From Gemmatimonadota bacterium (GTDB taxonomy: Bacteria > Gemmatimonadota > Gemmatimonadetes > Longimicrobiales > Gaopeijiaceae): a stretch of 32,694 bases of DNA. The translations under genes were made by a program, and so were the position numbers. Positions 1 through 8,060 of the stretch are shown here, in pieces (position 1 is the stretch's first letter; each line of letters opens with the position of its first letter). The notes beneath the pieces were generated by a model that was not told the origin of the DNA, ran no database searches, and saw only the letters and a program-made list of their open reading frames with translations. Where the stretch lies: positions 1-32,694 of the forward strand of contig JAPPNN010000061.1 in the NCBI GenBank assembly GCA_028873815.1, read 5' to 3'.

Positions 1-43
1 CATCCCAACCCTCCCCCGTGGCACGCCACGCGTCCACGGACGG

Positions 44-191
44 GGGTCGCTCCGGCCACGGCCGCAGGTTCCGGCACGGCGCAGCCGCCCCGGAGGCCGT
101 GGTGCAACCCGAAGCCGTCCGGCGACTTGCGGATTTTCCGGTTCGCACGCCCGAGCGTGATTCTCCTGCACAAGCACCCCGATGTCGATGT
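44..191. repeat. ~150-bp imperfect direct repeat, copy A
   Basis: Bases 44-108 match 3590-3656 at most positions: both read GGGTCGCTCCGGCCACG, then GGTTCCGG, GCGCAGCCG, and CCCGGAGGCCGTGGTGCAAC. A second shared block, CCCCGATGTCGATGT, lies about 134 bases further on in both copies, so spacing is kept although the middle has diverged. Both copies are in the same orientation and bracket the decarboxylase. Neither is clearly coding. It could be a dispersed non-coding repeat, an end of a mobile element, or the trace of a segmental duplication. Confidence 0.6.
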
Positions 192-411
192 ACAACTCTG
201 GATCGGCAACGGGCTCCGCCACACGGGCCTCGAATCCGGGCTGTCAAACGCGGCTCGAACAGACTGTCGATCATCCCTTCGGGACGGGCCGATACGAAGC
301 GGATCCCGTCTCGAATAGGTGGCCGAGGCGGCGGTTGAGGCCGTCCTCGACCGCACCGTCATCCATGCCGCGGAGGGCGTTCTCGCTCGATCCAGCACCG
401 GGTGTCAATGA

Positions 412-453
412 GCACCGAAAATGTCAGGGTCTTGGGCACCGAGAATGTCAGGA
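412..453. repeat. Two 18-bp direct repeats, transposon-end-like
   Basis: GCACCGAAAATGTCAGGG (412-429) is followed 24 bases later by GCACCGAGAATGTCAGGA (436-453), and a weaker partial copy (GCACCGGGTGTCA) begins near 395. Closely spaced direct repeats of this size are typical of the multiple transposase-binding sites at the ends of some insertion sequences, such as the IS21 family. No transposase frame survives downstream, so at most this is a solo element end. Assignment to an element is inference. Confidence 0.35.
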
Positions 454-802
454 TCCGAGGGATGCTGGCAGGGCGGAAAGCGGTGCTCGGCAGAGCGCGC
501 CGCCGTCGCCTTGGCCGTCTGTGAGCCGGACGGCGAAGAGGCGCTTTAGCTTGCCCGCGACCGGCCGGTTTGCGTTAATTCCGGGCGGTGCCCGGAGTGG
601 CTTTTTCGGGGGTCGTCCACAGGCGCTGGCTCAGGCGCGTTGGTGGTCGTCGGCTAGAAGTACCCGTGCCCGGTGAACGGGCAGGAACGCAGCCGAGCGC
701 CTTCTTGGGCTCTGGACGTGGTTGCGTGATCCCCGCCTACCACCTTTGGCCAAGAAACGACAAGGTTATGTAGGTTCCGTTGGTGACGGGTTGTCGGTCT
801 CT

Positions 803-819
803 GGCAACGGGACGTTGCC
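803..819 (+). promoter_or_regulatory. Perfect hairpin in the decarboxylase leader
   Basis: GGCAACG-GGA-CGTTGCC forms a perfect 7-bp stem with a 3-base loop, about 58 bases before the decarboxylase start. It could shape the mRNA leader or be a protein-binding palindrome. There is no following T-run, so it is not a standard terminator. Function unknown. Confidence 0.35.
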
Positions 820-877
820 GTGGACATCTCGACGCCGGAAGTGCACCAGCACCGTTGCCGCAAGCCAACCATCGCAC

Positions 878-2884
878 ATGAGCAGACCGTTCAGCAGCCG
901 ATTGCGCGAAGAACTCGACTTCCTCCAACCGTTCTTTCTGGGACCCTCGGGAGAAAACGACCGTTGGCTCGAAGAATTGATCGTCGAGTTCGTGCGCGAT
1001 CACGCCTTCTGGCGCCGCAACTTCCACCCCGAAGATGGCCAGCGGATCACGGCGGAAGCCCTGTACCGCCCCGATTTCCTCCAGGCCAAGGCCCGCACCC
1101 GCCAAGCGCTGATTCGCCTGTCGGGAGAACTGAAGCGATCGGTCCCCATCTTCCACCCGCGCTACGTGGGGCACATGAGTTCGGATCTGCTCATTCCCGG
1201 CCTGGTGGCGCGGATCCTCACCACCCTCTACAACCCCAACAACGTGAGCGAGGAGGCGGCGCCGGTCACGCTCACCCATGAACTCGACGCCGGCCGGGAC
1301 CTCGCCGCCATGTTCGGCTTCAACATCGACCCCGCCGTCCAGCCCTGCGCCTGGGGCCACCTGACGTCGGGCGGCACCGTGGCGAACTACGAGGCGCTGT
1401 GGAACTTCCGCGCCGTTAAGTTCTACGGCGTCGCCCTGCAGGCGGGGGTGAAGCGGGCGGAACTCGCGACCGGACCCGTGGGACCGCTGAGGAAGGAACT
1501 GGCCGAGTACAGCGAGTGGGAACTCGTCAACCTGAGCATCGGCCCGACGATCCGCCTGCGGCGCGAGGTCGCCGAGGCCGTGAGCGCGCAGGACCCGGCG
1601 GCCTTCCCGCGGCTCCGGCGGGCCGTGCGGCGCGAGCGCCTCGAGACGCTCGGAATCCAGGAGTTCTTCGCCCGGCACCCGGAGCTGCGTCCGCCGAGGG
1701 TGCTCGTCGCGGCTTCGGCTCACTACTCCTGGGAGAAGGGGATGAAGTTGCTGGGGCTGGGGACCGCGCAACTGGTCAAGGTGGCGGTGGACGACCACAT
1801 GCGCCTGGACCCCGGCCACCTGGACGCGTGCCTGGCGGGCGCCTTCGAGAGCCGCACGCCGGTCCTGGGCGTGATCGGCGTACTGGGCACCACCGAGTTC
1901 GGCACCGTCGATCCGATCCACGAGATCGTGGCGGCGCGCTCGCGCTGGAACGCGCGCGGAGCCGACTTCTTCGTGCACGTGGACGCGGCCTGGGGCGGGT
2001 ATCTCACGAGCGTTTTCCGGGATCCCGACGGCGGCTTCCTGGCGCGCGAGGCGATCCGGAAGGACTTCCGGCACTTCCCGTCGGACCTCGTCTACCGGGC
2101 GTTCACGTCCGTGAGGCACGCCGACTCGGTGACCATTGATCCCCACAAGCTCGGGTTCCTGCCCTACGCGGCCGGGGCGTTCGTGGCGCGCGACCGCGAG
2201 GTGGTGGACTTCATCACGCAGCAGGCCGCGTACGTCTTCGACCTAGGCGATGTCGAACACGAAGTGCCTCGCGAGCAGAAGCTGCGGAACCTTGGGCAAT
2301 ACATCCTGGAAGGCTCGAAGCCGGGGGCGGCGGCAGCTTCGGTGGCGGTGGCGCACGAAGTCCTGCCGCTCCACTGCCAGGGCCTGGGGCGCATTCTGAG
2401 GCACACCATCCGGGCTTGCGAATACTTCCACGAGTCGGCCCGGGAAGCTGCGGAGCGGTTGGAAGACCGGGTTCGACTGATCGTTCCCTTCGAACCCGAT
2501 TCCAACCTGATCTGCCTGGCAGTGAACCCAAACGACAACCGGAGCTTGGCGCGGATGAACCGGTTTGCCCGCCGCGTGTTCAGCCGAATGAAGGTGAATG
2601 CGGCGCGTCCGGTCCAGTTCGCGCGCTTCATCGGGTCGTACACGTCGTTGCACCGGGAGGGAAGCGATGACGGACAGTGCGGCCGGATCCTGCGCGACCT
2701 GGGCATCGACCCGAATACGTTCGTGGCGGTTCCGGTCGAGCAACAAGAGGAGGCGGATCACATCTTCATCCTCCGGCATACGCTGATGAACCCGTTCCTG
2801 ATGGATGGGCCCGGCGAGCGCAGCTACATCGACATGTATTGGGATTTCTTGGAGGAAGCCATAAGCGCCGCGCTGTTGGAATGA
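878..2884 (+). CDS. Tyrosine-decarboxylase-like PLP-dependent decarboxylase (group II)
   Basis: A 668-residue cytosolic enzyme of the group II amino-acid decarboxylases. These use pyridoxal phosphate to remove the alpha-carboxyl group of an amino acid and yield an amine. The fold-type I hallmarks are visible: a PLP-stacking His282 (AHYSWEKG), the Asp369 motif HVDAAWGGY, and Schiff-base Lys424 in TIDPHKLGF. The N-terminus (FFLGPSGEN...FWRRNF) and the segments YVGHMSSD, LEGSKPGAAAASV and VLPL align from memory with the ~620-residue tyrosine decarboxylases of Enterococcus and Lactobacillus rather than with GadB. Tyrosine or another aromatic amino acid is therefore the best guess for substrate, unproven. 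ATG 878 is chosen because family similarity starts about 12 residues later; the frame is open upstream to 722, but that part looks non-coding. No clear Shine-Dalgarno is present. No antiporter gene of the usual tyramine operon is nearby; the gene stands alone between two repeat copies. Confidence 0.9.
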   Translation: MSRPFSSRLREELDFLQPFFLGPSGENDRWLEELIVEFVRDHAFWRRNFHPEDGQRITAEALYRPDFLQAKARTRQALIRLSGELKRSVPIFHPRYVGHMSSDLLIPGLVARILTTLYNPNNVSEEAAPVTLTHELDAGRDLAAMFGFNIDPAVQPCAWGHLTSGGTVANYEALWNFRAVKFYGVALQAGVKRAELATGPVGPLRKELAEYSEWELVNLSIGPTIRLRREVAEAVSAQDPAAFPRLRRAVRRERLETLGIQEFFARHPELRPPRVLVAASAHYSWEKGMKLLGLGTAQLVKVAVDDHMRLDPGHLDACLAGAFESRTPVLGVIGVLGTTEFGTVDPIHEIVAARSRWNARGADFFVHVDAAWGGYLTSVFRDPDGGFLAREAIRKDFRHFPSDLVYRAFTSVRHADSVTIDPHKLGFLPYAAGAFVARDREVVDFITQQAAYVFDLGDVEHEVPREQKLRNLGQYILEGSKPGAAAASVAVAHEVLPLHCQGLGRILRHTIRACEYFHESAREAAERLEDRVRLIVPFEPDSNLICLAVNPNDNRSLARMNRFARRVFSRMKVNAARPVQFARFIGSYTSLHREGSDDGQCGRILRDLGIDPNTFVAVPVEQQEEADHIFILRHTLMNPFLMDGPGERSYIDMYWDFLEEAISAALLE

Positions 2885-3873
2885 CGGCAAAGCGAGCCCG
2901 GCTGACGCGGCCCATCACCGAGATCACTCTCGACCTGCGGTCGAGACGCATTCGGCTTTTTCAAGGTGAGGCTCCGCAAGGCCCGGACGGCAGGCAATTC
3001 CGCAGACGGGCGCGCCGGTCGAGTTGCCTGCCCGCGAAGTGCCGATCTTCGAGCCTTCGAGACACTTTTGCAGCCGAGTGTACCGCGGCTTCGGGGTTTT
3101 CGGTAAGGAAGCGCACTGGGAAGTCGCCCGCGAGCCATGACCTCCCCGTCGATGCCACGATGCGGACCGCCGATTCGTTTCGCCGTCGAGACGGCGGTTT
3201 CCGCTGGCTTGAGCCACGCTTCGGTGGACAAGCAAGCAAGCAAGCCAGCGTACTCGCTGGGGCCACACTCCGCGTGGTCCCCGGCGAGGCTGACGAGGGG
3301 CTCTGCCCCCTCGACCCCGGACAGGTCCGCGCTCCCGACGGGGTTCGCGGATTGCAGGCTGTCGCCCGGTTGGACGACGCACTTGCCGTGGTCGCCGTGC
3401 CGGGGAGGGTCCGCCGTCCCCATGGGGTGCCCCGGTTCCGAATCGGAGGTGGCCGCTCCGGTCAATCCGACCCGCTCATGGCGGCGCGCATGGCCTTCCC
3501 GCAAGGGATCTCTGGTTCGGGAGTACCCCGGAGGCGGGCGCGAGGGTGTGAAAACACACTCGCCGCTACGCCGTACCGAGCCTTCGGCGAGGGTCGCTCC
3601 GGCCACGCCTTCCGGTTCCGGCGCGGCGCAGCCGTCCCGGAGGCCGTGGTGCAACTGCAATCCGGCAAACGGCATGCGCCGTCGCTGGAGTGCACGTCCG
3701 GAACGCGTGTCCGCGCACACGGACCCCGATGTCGATGTGCGCTCGCCGCCCAGCCCCGTTGACCGTGTTTGCGGGACGGAACCGGCCTTCGAGCAACTGC
3801 AACTGGCGGAAGGGCCTTCCCTCCGCGAAGTTTCGTTCGCGCAGGTCGTGCGGTCCATCACGAGAGGAATCGA
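2885..3873. other. Hairpin-rich non-coding interval before the integrase
   Basis: These 989 bases contain no protein I can support. They hold a series of short palindromes: CGCCGT-CGAG-ACGGCG (3181-3196), CCAGCG-TACT-CGCTGG (3245-3260), a weaker CCAC/GTGG pair (3263-3277), CGAGGGG-loop-CCCCTCG (3294-3313), and CGAG-GG-TGTG-AAAA-CACA-CTCG with a GG bulge (3541-3562). The second copy of the ~150-bp repeat follows at 3590-3738. Several stems in a row suggest a structured RNA or a folded recombination or replication site of a mobile element. I cannot match it to a known RNA family. Confidence 0.45.
3590..3738. repeat. ~150-bp imperfect direct repeat, copy B
   Basis: This is the second copy of the repeat seen at 44-191, in the same orientation. 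It keeps the block around GCGCAGCCG and CCGTGGTGCAAC and the distal block CCCCGATGTCGATGT at the same internal distance. It ends about 135 bases before the integrase start, so it may belong to the integrase-bearing element. Confidence 0.6.
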
Positions 3874-5037
3874 ATGATGGCACGCACGAAACGAAGTCGG
3901 CGCTCGTACAGCGCCGGCGAATGGGGCCGGAACCGGGTGAGGGTGTTCGCCGATCCCAAGACCGGCTTGTACCAGATCGAGTGGCGCGAGAATGGGCGCA
4001 GGCGCACGAAGTCGCTCAAGCACCGGGACTGGCGGCGCGCGAAGCGGCAGGCGGACGAGTTCGCCGCCGCGTTTGCAAGCCCCGGCCTGAATGGCAAGGC
4101 GGAAGCCGAGCCGGAGCCGCTCACGCTGGGCATGCTTTTTGACATCTACGCCGAGGAGGTGACGCCCGCCAAGGGCGAGAAGTCGCGGCGGCGCGATAGG
4201 GTCGCGACCGCGATGTTCCTCAAGTTCTTCGGCACCGACCGAAGGCCCGAAACCCTGTCGCGGCGGGACTGGGATCGATTCATCCAAGCCCGGCGGGCGG
4301 GCAGGGTCGGCCTGTCCGGGAAGCCCGTGGGCGACCGGACGATCGAATGGGACTTGGCCTTCCTGATGGCGGTGCTGAACTGGGCAGAGCGTTCCAACGA
4401 CGAGCGGGGCCGCCCGCTGCTCGACAGGAATCCGCTGAAGGGCCTGAGGAAGCCCACGGAGAAGAACCCCGCCCGGGTCGTTCTCACCGAGGAGGAGTAC
4501 CGGGCTCTGCTCGGGGTCTCCCGGGAGGTCGGGTGGCGATTCCATGTCGCCCTCGTGCTCGCGCACGAGACGGGTCACCGCATCGGAGCCATCCGCAAGC
4601 TCCGCTGGTCGGATGTCGACTTCGAGGGCCGGGAGGTGCGGTGGAGGGCGGAGCACGAGAAGACCGGCTATGGGCACAGGACGCCGGTGACCGACCGGGC
4701 GCTGGAGGCCTTGGAAGAGGCGCGACGGATGAGCGACGCAACCGGTGACGCGCCGGTGCTGCCCCCGCCGACTGACGCGGGGACGTGGATCTCCAACAGC
4801 TTGGCGCTCACGTGGTGGAACAGGGCCGTGGCGCTTGCCGGGCTGGAGCCGAAGCGCGGCCGGGGTTGGCACTCGCTGAGGAGGAAGTTCGCCAGCGACC
4901 TGATGGACTTGCCGCTCAAGGTCCTCTGCGAGCTTGGCGGTTGGAAGGACCCGAAGACGGTGCTGCGCTGTTACCAGCAGGCCGACTCGGTACAGCTTCG
5001 GAAGGCTTTGGACAGCCGCTCGGTGGGTCGGGCCTAA
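3874..5037 (+). CDS. Tyrosine recombinase / phage-type integrase
   Basis: A 387-residue site-specific DNA recombinase. An N-terminal arm- and core-binding region (about 1-200) is followed by a complete catalytic domain: Arg236 in GHRIGAIRKL, Lys263 in EHEKTGYG, His333 and Arg336 in WHSLRRKF, Trp357 in LGGWKDPKTV, and nucleophile Tyr367 in RCYQQ. All six active-site positions are present, so the enzyme should be active. ATG 3874 is preceded by AGAGGA at a 5-base gap; a second ATG follows at 3877. No tRNA gene or excisionase is seen next to it. The gene ends 20 bases from the cut 3' end of an ATP-grasp gene on the other strand, and a ~150-bp repeat lies just upstream. It is therefore probably the integrase of a small or degraded genomic island. 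It lacks features I would need to call it an integron integrase. Confidence 0.92.
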   Translation: MMARTKRSRRSYSAGEWGRNRVRVFADPKTGLYQIEWRENGRRRTKSLKHRDWRRAKRQADEFAAAFASPGLNGKAEAEPEPLTLGMLFDIYAEEVTPAKGEKSRRRDRVATAMFLKFFGTDRRPETLSRRDWDRFIQARRAGRVGLSGKPVGDRTIEWDLAFLMAVLNWAERSNDERGRPLLDRNPLKGLRKPTEKNPARVVLTEEEYRALLGVSREVGWRFHVALVLAHETGHRIGAIRKLRWSDVDFEGREVRWRAEHEKTGYGHRTPVTDRALEALEEARRMSDATGDAPVLPPPTDAGTWISNSLALTWWNRAVALAGLEPKRGRGWHSLRRKFASDLMDLPLKVLCELGGWKDPKTVLRCYQQADSVQLRKALDSRSVGRA

Positions 5038-5056
5038 AGTCCCCAATGGGCGGGAG

Positions 5057-5863
5057 TCATTGGGCGGGAATCCGGCCTGTATGGCTCCCAAGTTCAACAA
5101 TCACAATCAGATCCACGCCCAACGCCAACTGCTGCACCAGCGGATCGTCCGCGGTAACCGACGACGGTCCGAAGAGGCCGTCCGTCTCCACCGGCATCGG
5201 GTTGCACACATCCGACGGGCACAGCTCGAACCCGTCCGCCGTCGAACTCCGCATGGCGAACACGAAGCGGCCGCCGACGATCTCCACCCTCGTGATGAAC
5301 GGCTCGGGCGCGCTGACATACTCCTGCAGGATCACCCTGGCCCCGGGCCCGGCATCGAATCCGCCGCCGTCGAGATGCCGCTCGAGCTCCCCGACGCTGT
5401 GAAAGCGCCGGATCCCCAGTCCCTTCCCGCCCTGGTCGTGCTTCGTGATGAACGGGCCGTCGAAGGTGGCAGCCGCCCCAAGCAGATGCTCCCTCCCGAC
5501 CGCAAGCACGGTCCGCGGCGTCCGGATCCCGTGCCGCCGCAGCACGAGGTCCTGACGCAGCTTGCTCATCTCCAGCTCGAACGCCGGCAGCCCATTGATC
5601 ACCCGCCGACCGTGAAACTCCAGCCAGTAAAGAAGTTGCCGGGCCAACTCCACCGTATGGACATGGCCGCGTGTGTGTGACGACGGGCTGATCCGATTCA
5701 TCCAGATTCCCTCGGGCGGCGGCGCCGACGCGTCGATGCTCCCCTCGTTCACATGCACGAGGCGCACCCGGAAGCCTTCCCGCTCGAGCGCGTTGCGCAG
5801 CGGCGGAATCCACGCGGGGTTTTCGTAGAGAACATTTGTCGTTGGAAGAACTGCGCTGATCAT
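5057..5863 (-). CDS. ATP-grasp ligase, RimK-like, C-terminally truncated
   Basis: A 268-residue cytosolic ATP-grasp enzyme, from a family that joins a carboxylate to an amine or thiol through an acyl phosphate. Visible parts: a conserved Asn-Gly (90-91), Lys101 (EMSKLRQD), Lys141 (FITKHDQ), the glycine-rich loop QGGKGLG (144-150), and Glu181-Tyr (LQEYV). In RimK-like ligases a C-terminal segment with a metal-binding Asp-x-Asn follows. Here the frame turns unusual after about residue 250 and stops, so that segment is missing. The break is at the side next to the integrase, which suggests that insertion or deletion by the element removed the 3' end. The product is probably inactive. ATG 5863 follows a purine-rich GAGAGA. 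The specific substrate is unknown. Confidence 0.8.
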   Translation of the reverse strand: MISAVLPTTNVLYENPAWIPPLRNALEREGFRVRLVHVNEGSIDASAPPPEGIWMNRISPSSHTRGHVHTVELARQLLYWLEFHGRRVINGLPAFELEMSKLRQDLVLRRHGIRTPRTVLAVGREHLLGAAATFDGPFITKHDQGGKGLGIRRFHSVGELERHLDGGGFDAGPGARVILQEYVSAPEPFITRVEIVGGRFVFAMRSSTADGFELCPSDVCNPMPVETDGLFGPSSVTADDPLVQQLALGVDLIVIVELGSHTGRIPAQ

Positions 5864-5931
5864 ATGGCTATCTCTCGATCTTGACGTGGGATGGGGAGGA
5901 AGGGGTGGGCGGAAAGCCCGACCCGGGCACG

Positions 5932-5966
5932 AAAAAAGCCGCCCGGACCAGACGACCGGGGCGGCT
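5932..5966 (-). terminator. Rho-independent terminator for the TM2-domain gene
   Basis: Read on the minus strand, a GC stem (AGCCGCCCCGG with CCGGGCGGCT, one bulged base, 9-base loop) is followed by TTTTTT. It ends transcription coming from 6676 through the TM2 gene and the possible small peptide, before the ATP-grasp gene. Confidence 0.8.
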
Positions 5967-5999
5967 CTGAAGCGGCTCGCTTGCGGTAAGCTCAGCGCA

Positions 6000-6116
6000 T
6001 CAACACAGCCGGACCCGGTCGGCGCGTCGGGACGGACACATACAGGCGCAGGTCGCGCCGCGGGCGAAGCGGGAGCCGTCGGCGAAGAGGGCTCTGATGT
6101 CGGATGCGTGGATCAT
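6000..6116 (-). CDS. Possible 38-residue cysteine-containing peptide
   Basis: A short frame starts with an ATG that overlaps the TGA of the TM2 gene as ATGA, the usual arrangement for translational coupling. It encodes 38 residues starting MIHASDIRALF, with a Cys-x-Cys-x-Cys cluster (CACMC) and a basic end, and stops about 34 bases before the terminator. Position and coupling favour expression; nothing in the sequence identifies a function. The alternative is a chance frame in the 3' untranslated region. Confidence 0.3.
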   Translation of the reverse strand: MIHASDIRALFADGSRFARGATCACMCPSRRADRVRLC

Positions 6117-6676
6117 GGCCGGGTCACCAACTCTGGAAAGCGATAGACGATGACACCCGAGCCGGGCGCGTTGTCCACATCCACGTACCCCTTGTCGGTC
6201 ATCTTGTTCAGCACGGCCTCGATTTCCTCGAACGAGCGGCCGGTCGCCATCACGCCCTGGCTCACCGTGATCTCGCCGCCGTTGCCCATCGCGGCCTTCA
6301 ACAGCTGCTGACGCAGGTTCAGGGGCGCGGCTAGCTTGCGGCCCGGTTCGCCAGCGCCGACCGCCGCCTGGGCGCGCGCCAACTGGAACGGATGCGGGAC
6401 GCGTCCCTCCCGGATGTTGGCGTCCTTCACCAGCGACTTCATCCTGATGAGGTCGATGACCTGGCCGACGCCCAGCAGCCCGAAGGTGGCCAGCCAAATC
6501 AAGCCCGTGCCGACCTTGCCCAGGTAGAAGCGGTGGATCCCGCAGGCGCCCACGAGACCGGCGCACCAGAGCCCGTAGCTGAGCCCCGTCGAGTAAGGGG
6601 TCGCGTCCTCCGGCTGTGGCACGGCCGGAGCGTTGACGTTCACGTTGACCGAGAGTTCGCCTGGTTTCTCGCTCAT
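6113..6676 (-). CDS. TM2 domain-containing membrane protein
   Basis: A 187-residue inner-membrane protein. Residues 31-78 form a TM2 domain: two hydrophobic helices around the signature GIHRFYLGK and a closing Asp in the second helix (QVIDLIRM). The last ~65 residues are soluble and read like a small winged-helix or other alpha/beta domain (GEITVSQGVMATGRSFEEIE...VIVYRFPEL). The N-terminus is a Pro- and Asn-containing linker. TM2 proteins have no single known role; they are often linked to envelope or stress functions. ATG 6676 is chosen because the TM2 domain begins 30 residues later; a GGGGAGAGG stretch lies about 12 bases upstream. The gene stands alone with its own terminator. Confidence 0.85.
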   Translation of the reverse strand: MSEKPGELSVNVNVNAPAVPQPEDATPYSTGLSYGLWCAGLVGACGIHRFYLGKVGTGLIWLATFGLLGVGQVIDLIRMKSLVKDANIREGRVPHPFQLARAQAAVGAGEPGRKLAAPLNLRQQLLKAAMGNGGEITVSQGVMATGRSFEEIEAVLNKMTDKGYVDVDNAPGSGVIVYRFPELVTRP

Positions 6677-6772
6677 TGTGTGATGGCCCTCTCCCCGTAG
6701 CGCCGCTTTCCCGACCGATGAATCTGTCTTGAAACCGCCGTTTTGGACAAGGGCCGGTGGCCCAAGGGGCCG

Positions 6773-8023
6773 CTACCGTTCCCAAAGCTCGCTCAACGGC
6801 ACGGCCAGCATGTTCCTGCCGGCCAGCGGCAGAATGTCCCGGCCGTTATACAGTACGATGCCGCCTTCGAAATCGTTCCCGCAAAGCGCCGCCAGGCGCG
6901 CCATGCCACTGCCCGCCGACCGTCCCGGCGTGCTCGTCGCCTTCACCTCGATGCCCCATGTGCGTGCGCCCAGGGTCATGACGAGGTCGACTTCCCGCCC
7001 ATCCCTGTCCCGAAAGTGCCAGAAACGGAGGTCGGGATCGGTCCATCCCGCCAGCGTCACCAGCTGCTGGGTGACGAAGGACTCAAGGAGGTGCCCCATG
7101 CGATCACGCTTTCCGAGCCAGTCTCCGGGCCCGAGCCCGGCCAGGCTGGCGGCGAGCCCGCTGTCGACGATGTGCATCTTCGGCGTCCTTACCAGCCGCC
7201 GGCCGACGTTGCGGTGCCAAGGCAGGAGGCGCCGGGCCAGGAAGAGTCTTTCCAACACCGCGATGTACTCCCGGACTGTGGCTCGGTAGAGGCCGAGCTC
7301 GCGTGACAAGCCGGCGGTGTTGAGGAGTTCGCCGTTTCGCACCGCCAGGAGACGCAACAAGTGCGCGACGCCGTCAGCATCGCGAACCCTTCCCACGTCC
7401 GGGACATCACGGTCGACAATGCTCCGCACGTATTGTCGGTGCCACTGGCGCGCGCGAGCCGGGGTCCGGGCCAGCGGTTCCGGGTATCCACCCGCCACCA
7501 GCCGGCGCGCGAGATCACCCGGGTCCGGCAGATGTCCGCCGGCGCGCAAAGCGGGGGTGACCGCTCCCTTCAGGAGGTCGGCGAGGAATAGCCCGGGTCG
7601 ACGGTCCTTTTCGGCTTCGCAAAGTGGCATGAGACGGGCAATCTCCAACCGCCCGGCCAATGACTCCGTGACCGTCGGTAACAGGAGAAGATTGGCCGAG
7701 CCGGTCAGGACGAACCGGCCGGGACGCCGATCAAGATCCACCGAGAGCTTGATGGCGGGGAGCAGCTCCGGTGCACGCTGGATCTCGTCAATGGTGACCT
7801 CGCGCGGGAGCGCGGCAACGAAACCCGCAGGATCCGCCTTGGCAGCGGCAAGGTAGGGCCGGTGGTCAAGGCTGAAGTAAGGACGCTCCGGCATCAGGGC
7901 GCGCACCAGGGTGGTCTTGCCGCTCTGACGGGGTCCGGTCAGGCATACCACGGGTGTGTCGGCCAAGGCATCGTGAAGAAGCGAGGCCAGCGGGCGCGGG
8001 TAGAACGTGCGGGAATCGAACAT
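6773..8023 (-). CDS. AAA-type ATPase with DUF4143 (ATP-binding protein)
   Basis: A 416-residue protein of the widespread single-gene ATPase family with a C-terminal DUF4143. Walker A is GPRQSGKT (30-37), Walker B ends in Asp79-Glu80 (VTIDEIQRAP), and a sensor-like LTGSAN lies at 107-112. The C-terminal part has the family pattern FVTQQLVTL...FWHFRDRDGREVDLV...GIEVKAT, which resembles a PD-(D/E)xK nuclease-like fold with Asp, Glu and Lys. The cellular role is not established; members are often found in accessory DNA. Length is normal and the frame is intact. The start has no strong ribosome-binding site. Its upstream region carries three 23-bp tandem repeats that may be an operator. Confidence 0.88.
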   Translation of the reverse strand: MFDSRTFYPRPLASLLHDALADTPVVCLTGPRQSGKTTLVRALMPERPYFSLDHRPYLAAAKADPAGFVAALPREVTIDEIQRAPELLPAIKLSVDLDRRPGRFVLTGSANLLLLPTVTESLAGRLEIARLMPLCEAEKDRRPGLFLADLLKGAVTPALRAGGHLPDPGDLARRLVAGGYPEPLARTPARARQWHRQYVRSIVDRDVPDVGRVRDADGVAHLLRLLAVRNGELLNTAGLSRELGLYRATVREYIAVLERLFLARRLLPWHRNVGRRLVRTPKMHIVDSGLAASLAGLGPGDWLGKRDRMGHLLESFVTQQLVTLAGWTDPDLRFWHFRDRDGREVDLVMTLGARTWGIEVKATSTPGRSAGSGMARLAALCGNDFEGGIVLYNGRDILPLAGRNMLAVPLSELWER

Positions 8024-8060
8024 GGTCGAAAGGTAGCGGCCATGTGTTGATTATAGAAGC

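Larger units (their letters stand above)
1..877. other. Gene-free left flank with repeat and mobile-element traces
   Basis: No convincing gene is visible in these 877 bases. Short open frames exist on both strands, but none resembles a known protein or has a good ribosome-binding site. The stretch holds one copy of a ~150-bp repeat that recurs before the integrase (44-191), a pair of direct repeats that look like transposase-binding sites (412-453), a small perfect hairpin TGCCCG-GTGAA-CGGGCA at 667-683, and a second hairpin at 803-819 before the decarboxylase. I read it as decayed mobile-element DNA followed by the decarboxylase leader; that reading is inference. Confidence 0.5.

Noticed and set aside
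737..2146. Long open frame on the minus strand opposite the decarboxylase
   Set aside because: Low-complexity Arg/Gly/His-rich product without family features; it is the antisense of a clear gene in GC-rich DNA.
3181..3873. Integron attC array or diversity-generating retroelement
   Set aside because: The integrase lacks features I would need to call it an integron integrase, the palindromes are too short and unlike attC, and no reverse transcriptase or adenine-biased template/variable repeat pair is present.
2824..5100. 758-codon minus-strand open frame across the gap and the integrase
   Set aside because: It is antisense to an integrase with a complete active site, and its product is Pro/Arg-rich with no recognisable domain.
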